DNA from: an uncultured Gemmatimonadota bacterium
GTDB lineage: Bacteria; Gemmatimonadota; Gemmatimonadetes; Gemmatimonadales; Gemmatimonadaceae
DNA: 9,947 nucleotides
Reading direction: 5' to 3'
NCBI GenBank assembly: GCA_946479015.1
Contig: CAMLEQ010000113.1
Location: 1 to 9,947 of the forward strand
This document shows, in pieces, positions 5,491-9,947 of the stretch (within the stretch, counting starts at the first letter, position 1; each line of letters opens with the position of its first letter). The translations under genes and the position numbers were made by a program. A model generated the notes under the pieces. That model saw only the letters and a list, made by a program, of their open reading frames with translations, searched no databases and had not been told where the DNA came from.

Positions 5491-6252
5491 ATGGCAGTGG
5501 CCGCGAAGAAACGAAATCCCTCGGGCAGCGCCAGCCCTCGAAACGTCGTCGCCGCCGCGCGCCGCGGCGGCTCCCCGAAGCCCGCGATGCGGTGGGACTG
5601 GGTCAAGTCGCTCCTCGGCGCCGTCGTCATCTTCCTGTTCATCCGCACCTTCCTCGTCGAGGCATATCACATCCCCTCGGGGAGCATGGTGCCCACCCTC
5701 CTCGTCGGCGACTTCCTGTTCGTGAACAAGGCGGTGTACGGCGCGCACGTCCCGCTCACGGACTACAACCTGCCCGCGTTCTCCGATCCGAAGCGCGGCA
5801 GCATCGCCGTCTACCGCTCCCCCGATGCGAGCGACGGCAACCCGACCGTGGTCAAACGGCTCGTCGGGATCCCCGGCGACACGCTCTACATGCGCGATGG
5901 GCTGCTGTACGTGAACGGGATCGCGCAGCGCCAGGGGTACGGCGCCCCCGCCGAGCCGGAGCAGCCCGACTTCCCCAGCCCGGACTTCGACTGGCAGAAG
6001 CGCGTGGCGCTCCAGCACTCGCGCTTCGGCCCCGCGCCAGCGCAGCCCACGCGCGACAACTGGGGGCCGTTCGTCGTCCCGCCCCGCCACTACTTCTCGC
6101 TCGGGGACAATCGCGACGACTCCAAGGACGCGCGCTTCTACGGCTTCGTCCCGCGGGAGAATCTCCGCGGCCGGCCGATCTTCATCTACCTGTCGATCGA
6201 CTTCGACGACTGGAGAATCCGCTGGAATCGCATCGGGATGCTCGTGCGCTGA
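5491..6252 (+). CDS. lepB: Signal peptidase I (type I leader peptidase)
   Basis: This 253-residue inner-membrane serine protease removes signal peptides from Sec- and Tat-exported proteins. A basic low-complexity N-terminus (1-34) precedes a single membrane segment at about 38-56. The catalytic Ser is S65 in IPSGSMVPTL and the general-base Lys is K122 in VVKRLVGIPGD. Box E follows as HYFSLGDNRDDSKDARFYGFV, split here as HYFSLGDNRDD then SKDARFYGFV (about 200-220). The domain between K122 and that box carries an insert rich in Pro, Gln and Asp (about 148-198), seen in several FCB-group enzymes. One membrane segment before the Ser gives an exported catalytic domain. No good ribosome binding site precedes the ATG at 5491. 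An in-frame ATG at 5587 (M33) would still keep the membrane segment but also lacks one. The gene is flanked by hairpins and appears monocistronic. Confidence 0.95.
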   Translation: MAVAAKKRNPSGSASPRNVVAAARRGGSPKPAMRWDWVKSLLGAVVIFLFIRTFLVEAYHIPSGSMVPTLLVGDFLFVNKAVYGAHVPLTDYNLPAFSDPKRGSIAVYRSPDASDGNPTVVKRLVGIPGDTLYMRDGLLYVNGIAQRQGYGAPAEPEQPDFPSPDFDWQKRVALQHSRFGPAPAQPTRDNWGPFVVPPRHYFSLGDNRDDSKDARFYGFVPRENLRGRPIFIYLSIDFDDWRIRWNRIGMLVR

Positions 6253-6257
6253 CCGGC

Positions 6258-6285
6258 CGGCGCCGGCGGACGTGCGCCGGCGCCG
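6258..6285. terminator. Strong hairpin after lepB
   Basis: CGGCGCCGGCG (6258-6268) pairs perfectly over 11 bases with CGCCGGCGCCG (6275-6285) across the loop GACGTG. It starts six bases after the lepB stop and lies between lepB and the convergent small gene on the other strand, so it could end transcription from both sides. No T-run follows. Confidence 0.6.
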
Positions 6286-6333
6286 CTCCGCACGGGTGAA
6301 TCGAGAGGCGCGGGGTCGCGGCGACGTTCGCGC

Positions 6334-6354
6334 CCCGCATCCCGCATCCCGCGC
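6334..6354. repeat. Heptad repeat CCCGCAT, CCCGCAT, CCCGCGC
   Basis: Three contiguous 7-base units end directly at the stop codon (6355-6357) of the small minus-strand gene. They belong to the same unit family as the array at 72-123, which includes CCCGCAT. Confidence 0.65.
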
Positions 6355-6594
6355 TCACTCCTCCTCGTCCACCCTCCGCTTCCACATCAGGTACTCCGGT
6401 CCCGCATCCCACTCCGGCCAGGGCTCATGCCCGCCGGGGGCATCGCGCCCGTCACCGCGCCAGCTCTCGTCGGAGCCGGCGTACTGCTCGCCGCGCCAGG
6501 CATCCGGATCGCCCAACGACATCTCCGGCGACCACGGAGGCTCGACGTCCCAGTCGTCGTCCATCCCGTCGCGGTCTCGCCAATCACTCCACAT
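6355..6594 (-). CDS. Small acidic tryptophan-rich hypothetical protein
   Basis: This 79-residue protein matches no family I recognise. It has nine Trp (2, 5, 15, 21, 33, 45, 59, 62, 71), 14 Asp and 10 Glu against eight Lys/Arg, so it is strongly acidic, with no signal peptide, membrane segment or Cys. The regular spacing of Trp among Asp, Gly and Pro suggests an extended, probably disordered chain. The C-terminus switches to WKRR then an acidic end, DEEE. The evidence that it is real is the excellent ribosome binding site (AGGAGA, with CGTC before the ATG on the minus strand), a single clean frame and a biased composition not produced by the opposite frames. It is divergent from the hybrid kinase, with a 213-base gap between the starts, and convergent with lepB. 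A role linked to either neighbour is only a guess. Confidence 0.7.
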   Translation of the reverse strand: MWSDWRDRDGMDDDWDVEPPWSPEMSLGDPDAWRGEQYAGSDESWRGDGRDAPGGHEPWPEWDAGPEYLMWKRRVDEEE

Positions 6595-6807
6595 GACGTC
6601 TCCTGTGCTGCAGCGCTCTCGCGCGTGCCCTGATCAGGTAAAGTTTCGGGCCATGGCGCCTTCCGGGCGACGTTTCACCAGCGCCGGCGCAACCAAACAA
6701 GCGTTCGTGCGTCCATCCAGGAGAGCCTGCGCGCGCCGCCGTCCCCGCCGCGTGCTCGCGACCGCCGCAGCATCCCCTGTCTCCCCTCGTCCATCCCGCC
6801 GTTGGGC
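6595..6807. other. Divergent gap between the small acidic gene and the hybrid kinase
   Basis: No gene is seen here. The gap should carry both promoters. TAAAGT at 6639-6644 (+) is the best -10-like word for the kinase but has no good -35 partner. A perfect 10-base palindrome overlaps its edge. Next to the kinase start there is no ribosome binding site. Confidence 0.5.
6629..6638. promoter_or_regulatory. Palindrome CCTGATCAGG (candidate operator)
   Basis: This perfect 10-base inverted repeat lies directly next to the -10-like TAAAGT (6639) and 35 bases upstream of the small minus-strand gene. Its position between divergent genes is where an operator would be expected. It is short enough to occur by chance. 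Confidence 0.3.
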
Positions 6808-9800
6808 ATGAGTCGGATCCGTCTCGTTCCATCCGAGCCGAACGCCATCGCCGTCACGCAGGGTGCCTGCGTGCTCACGGTGCTGCTCCTCGTGCTCGTC
6901 ACCGCGAAGCTCGTGGCGGCGACGATGGTCGTGGACGTCCTGCTCTGCCTGCAGTTCGCCGGAGCGGCGTGGGTGTTCCGCGTCGCGGCGCGGCGCGTGC
7001 GCGGCACGCGCCGCGCCCTGTACGTCTCGCTGGCCGCGGCGGCGGCGCTGGCGCTCGTGGGGCGCGGTGCCTGGACGCTGCACGAGATCGCGAGCCACGG
7101 GCCGGCGCACTGGGTGGTCGCCGAGTCGCTCTTCGGCATCGCTGTGGAGGCGAGCGTGATGGTCGGCCTCGCCGTCGCGCTCGGGCGCTATCGCCACCGG
7201 AACTGGATGCGCTTCGAGGCGATGGTCGACGCGCTGCTCCTGATCTCGGCCGTGGCGATCGTGATCGTGCAGCTCGATGCGGCGCCGCCTGGCCTCGACC
7301 GCGCCACCCCGCTGCTCCGCACGCTCGCGATGGTGTGGAACACCGTCGCCGCAGCCAACCTGATCCTCGTCGCGCTCCTCCTCGTCTGGCGCGGCGAGGC
7401 GCTCGGCGGCCGGCTCGCCACCGGGCTCTCCCTCGGCGCCGTCGCTCTCGCGCTCTCCACCTTCCTGTCCAGCCGCGCGCTGCTCGTCGGCGCCGCGTCG
7501 CATCCCGGCGGCGTCGCGATTCTCTGGGCGCTCGGCGTGCTCGCCGCCGTCACCGCCGTGCAGGAGCCGCGCGTGGTGGCCACCGAGGACTCCGTGGAGT
7601 CGCCCACCTACGCCAGCGACGCGGCGAAGGTGCGCACGTTCTCGATCGTCATCGCGATCCTCATCGCGTCGCTCAGCGCCGCCTCCCTCAGCTTCCGCGG
7701 TGCGCGCAGCCCGGCGCTCGGCGTCGCCCTCGCCGCCTTCGGCGTGCTGCTCGCCCTCCGCGCCGGCTACGCGCTGCTGACGCAGCAGCGCACCACCATG
7801 GTGCTCGAGCACGCCGCGCTCGCCGAGCGCGAGCTGTCCACCATGCTCGAGCAGCGGGTGAACGCACGCACCGCCGAGCTCGCGGAGGCGCACCGCGTCA
7901 TGCAGCGCATGTGGACCCTCGGGCAGCAGATCGCTCTCGAGCTCACCCCGGAGCGCGTGCTGCAGCGCTTCATCGAGGCGGCCATGGACGTGATGCGCGC
8001 CGATGGGGGCGCCGTGGGACTCGTCGCCGCGGACCGCGTGCAGATCGCCATCACCGCGGGGCTCGGCGCCTCGCTCGCTGGCCGGTCGCTCCCCGCCACC
8101 GGCACGGCCATGGGGCGCGTGGTGCGCACCGCCGAATCCTGGTGGACGGAGGACGCCACGCGCGTCGAGGCGGAGGAGGACCTCCCCGTGGCCGACGGCG
8201 CGCGCGCGGTCGTGGTGCTGCCGCTCCAGCGGCGCGGCGAGTGCCTCGGCGCCATCGCGCTCTTCTCGCGCCGCACGCGCCGATTCACCGAGAGCGAGGT
8301 GTCGCACGTGGAGGCGATGGCCGACCTCCTCTCGGTGGCCCTCGCCAACGCGGACCTCCTCGAGACGCTCCGCAAGGCGGAGTGGCGCTTCCGCACGCTC
8401 TTCCGCGCCGCGCCGGATGCCGTGCTCACCGTGTTCGAGAGCGGGCGCATCCGCGAGGCCAACGACGCCGTGCGCGAGGTGCTCGGGCGCCACCCGCTGC
8501 AGGTGGTGGGACGGACGCTCGAGGAGTTCGTGGTGGAGGAGGAGCGCGAGGGGCTCCGGAAGGAGTTCGAGCGCGTGCTCGCCGGCGCGCCGGCGCGCAT
8601 GGAGGTGCACCTCCGCCACGAGGGGGGGCTCCGCACCGTCTCCCTCGCCGCCCGGCTGCTCCCGGAGACCGACCCGCCGATGGTGCTCTTCCTCGGCCGC
8701 GACATGACCGCCGAGCGCGAGATGCGCGCGCGCCTCGCCGAGACCGAGCGCCTCGCCGCCGTGGGCGAGCTCGTGGCCGGCGTCGCGCACGAGGTGAACA
8801 ATCCCCTCTGCACCATCAGCGCCTTCGCCCAGCTCCTGGAGCGCGACGGCGACCTGGAGGGGGAGCAGCGCGAGGCGGTGGAGGTGATCTGCTCCGAGAC
8901 GCTGCGCGCGAGCCAGGTGCTGCGCGACCTGCTCACCTTCGCGCGCCGCAGCGAGAGCGAGACGGAGACGATCCAGGTGAACGACATCGTGGAGCGCACG
9001 ATGCGCCTCCGCTCCTACGAGATGACCTCGCTCGGCGTCGCCGGCGAGTACGAGCTCGGCGCCGACCTCCCGTTCGTGAAGGGGGACTCGCGCCAGCTCC
9101 AGCAGGTGCTGCTCAACCTCGTGACGAACGCGATGCAGGCGATGGAGTCGATGGGGAGCGGGAAGCTGCGCATCATCACGAAGCGTGAGCGCGACCGCGT
9201 GGTGATGGAGGTGACGGACACGGGACCCGGCATCCCCGCCGAGGCGCGGGCGCACGTCTTCGAGCCGTTCTTCACCACGAAGCGTGATGGCACCGGGCTC
9301 GGGCTGAGCGTGAGCTACGGCATCGTCGCCGCGCACGGCGGGATGATCAGCATCGCGCGGAGCGGCCCCGAGGGCACCACCTTCCGCGTCTCCCTCCCCG
9401 CCCTGGAGGACGACCCCGAGGCCGCCGAGCCGGTGACCGAAGCGCCGGAGTGCCCCGACTTCCCCCTCGCCGGCGTGCACATGCTGTTCGTGGACGACGA
9501 GCTGGCGCTCCACGCGGGGATCCGGGCGTTCGCGCGCACGCGCGGCTTCACGGTGGTGGCCGCGCCCGATGGCGCGGCGGCGCTCGACGCGGCGCGGCGC
9601 GAGAACTTCGACGTGGTGGTGTGCGACATCCGCATGAGCGGCCTCGATGGGCCGGCGTTCTTCGAGGTGCTGCGGCGCGAGCACCCCGACCTCGCCGGCC
9701 GCACGCTCTTCATCACGGGCGACCTGGTGAGCGCCAGCAGCCGCGCGTTCATCGAGTCCGTCCGCCAGCCCGTGCTCGCCAAGCCGTTCGACCTCGAGCG

Positions 9801-9873
9801 GCTGGAGCAGGCCGTGGCGACGATGCTGAAGGAGGTGGACGGTGGAGAGCTGGTCGTGGGGACTGGTGTGTAG
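6808..9873 (+). CDS. Hybrid sensor histidine kinase: multi-pass membrane region, GAF, PAS, kinase, receiver
   Basis: This 1021-residue protein has roughly ten hydrophobic segments between about 18 and 325, a coiled-coil-like linker at about 330-370 and a GAF domain at about 373-517 (VLPLQRRGECLGAIALFSR, then ADLLSVALANA). A PAS domain follows at about 525-635 (FRAAPDAVLTV, then FLGRDMTAERE). The kinase core is of the HEVNNPL type with phospho-accepting H661, an N-box LLNLVTNAMQAM (N770, N774), G1 DTGPGIP (804-810), F box FEPFFTTK and G2 GTGLGL (828-833). The receiver (about 890-1008) has D896-D897, phospho-accepting D940 (VVCDIRMSGLDGP), T970 and K992 (LAKPFD). The membrane region matches no named domain I recognise; with short loops it may sense something in or near the membrane. 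Being a hybrid, it likely relays phosphate to a separate Hpt protein or regulator, or uses the receiver for self-control; none is adjacent. The ATG at 6808 has no Shine-Dalgarno; a TTG at 6802 is the only further-upstream start in frame. Confidence 0.93.
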   Translation: MSRIRLVPSEPNAIAVTQGACVLTVLLLVLVTAKLVAATMVVDVLLCLQFAGAAWVFRVAARRVRGTRRALYVSLAAAAALALVGRGAWTLHEIASHGPAHWVVAESLFGIAVEASVMVGLAVALGRYRHRNWMRFEAMVDALLLISAVAIVIVQLDAAPPGLDRATPLLRTLAMVWNTVAAANLILVALLLVWRGEALGGRLATGLSLGAVALALSTFLSSRALLVGAASHPGGVAILWALGVLAAVTAVQEPRVVATEDSVESPTYASDAAKVRTFSIVIAILIASLSAASLSFRGARSPALGVALAAFGVLLALRAGYALLTQQRTTMVLEHAALAERELSTMLEQRVNARTAELAEAHRVMQRMWTLGQQIALELTPERVLQRFIEAAMDVMRADGGAVGLVAADRVQIAITAGLGASLAGRSLPATGTAMGRVVRTAESWWTEDATRVEAEEDLPVADGARAVVVLPLQRRGECLGAIALFSRRTRRFTESEVSHVEAMADLLSVALANADLLETLRKAEWRFRTLFRAAPDAVLTVFESGRIREANDAVREVLGRHPLQVVGRTLEEFVVEEEREGLRKEFERVLAGAPARMEVHLRHEGGLRTVSLAARLLPETDPPMVLFLGRDMTAEREMRARLAETERLAAVGELVAGVAHEVNNPLCTISAFAQLLERDGDLEGEQREAVEVICSETLRASQVLRDLLTFARRSESETETIQVNDIVERTMRLRSYEMTSLGVAGEYELGADLPFVKGDSRQLQQVLLNLVTNAMQAMESMGSGKLRIITKRERDRVVMEVTDTGPGIPAEARAHVFEPFFTTKRDGTGLGLSVSYGIVAAHGGMISIARSGPEGTTFRVSLPALEDDPEAAEPVTEAPECPDFPLAGVHMLFVDDELALHAGIRAFARTRGFTVVAAPDGAAALDAARRENFDVVVCDIRMSGLDGPAFFEVLRREHPDLAGRTLFITGDLVSASSRAFIESVRQPVLAKPFDLERLEQAVATMLKEVDGGELVVGTGV

Positions 9874-9947
9874 TCGCTAGACCACCGAACGACGCGTGTC
9901 GCGTGTGGGAGACTGACGGAACGAGGAGATGGGTAGAGCGCGTGTAG
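9874..9947. other. Right-edge sequence after the hybrid kinase
   Basis: These 74 bases hold no gene or clear hairpin. GGAAC (9918-9922) followed 18 bases later by CGTG (9941-9944) resembles an ECF-type promoter and GAGGAG lies at 9923-9928, but the window ends before anything can be tied to them. Confidence 0.3.

Noticed and set aside
5344..6090. 248-codon minus-strand frame opposite lepB
   Set aside because: It is a shadow; the catalytic Ser and Lys boxes of signal peptidase I are on the plus strand.
6272..6811. 179-codon plus-strand frame from the lepB hairpin into the hybrid-kinase start
   Set aside because: It begins inside the lepB hairpin, runs through the heptad repeat and antisense to the SD-supported small gene, and has Ser/Arg/Pro-rich non-coding composition.
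6634..9684. 1016-codon open frame on the minus strand opposite the hybrid kinase
   Set aside because: The composition is His/Arg/Glu/Gly-rich without domains, and every kinase motif is on the plus strand; long antisense frames are expected at this GC content.
9918..9944. Second ECF-like promoter at the right edge (GGAAC, 18 bases, CGTG)
   Set aside because: CGT words are common in this base composition, the -35 match is only five bases, and no downstream gene is visible to support it.

Overview
This is a very GC-rich chromosomal segment holding seven supportable protein genes, several with clear family signatures, and no RNA genes, transposons or CRISPR. A lysine-tailed SWIB-domain protein, an RskA-type protein, Gemmatimonadota-like multidomain kinases and short CCCGAGT/CCCGCAT heptad repeats in the gaps suggest a member of the Gemmatimonadota (FCB group). 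This placement is an inference from content, not a measured phylogeny.

Layout: (1) 187-1083 (+), endonuclease IV (nfo), an AP endonuclease with all nine metal ligands. (2) 1203-2918 and 2937-3635 (+), a two-gene operon of a membrane sensor kinase and an OmpR-type response regulator, preceded by a possible ECF-sigma-type promoter. (3) 3927-4526 (-), an RskA-like membrane protein, convergent with the operon and lacking the usual anti-sigma domain and a neighbouring sigma gene. (4) A divergent gap of about 390 bases with repeated ACGTGGCG elements. (5) 4938-5351 (+), a small basic protein with an H1-like tail and a SWIB domain, followed by a strong hairpin. (6) 5491-6252 (+), signal peptidase I (lepB), followed by a strong hairpin. 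(7) 6355-6594 (-), a 79-residue acidic, tryptophan-rich protein with a very good ribosome binding site. (8) 6808-9873 (+), a 1021-residue hybrid histidine kinase with about ten membrane segments, GAF, PAS, kinase core and a C-terminal receiver.

The genes do not form one dedicated pathway. Themes are DNA maintenance (nfo, the SWIB protein), envelope and secretion (lepB, the RskA-like protein), and signalling (a complete two-component pair plus a hybrid kinase without an adjacent output regulator). The least explained items are the RskA-like protein with a possible 7-codon upstream ORF, the Trp-rich acidic micro-gene divergent from the hybrid kinase, and the heptad repeats. I found no convincing evidence for a wholly new multi-gene system here.
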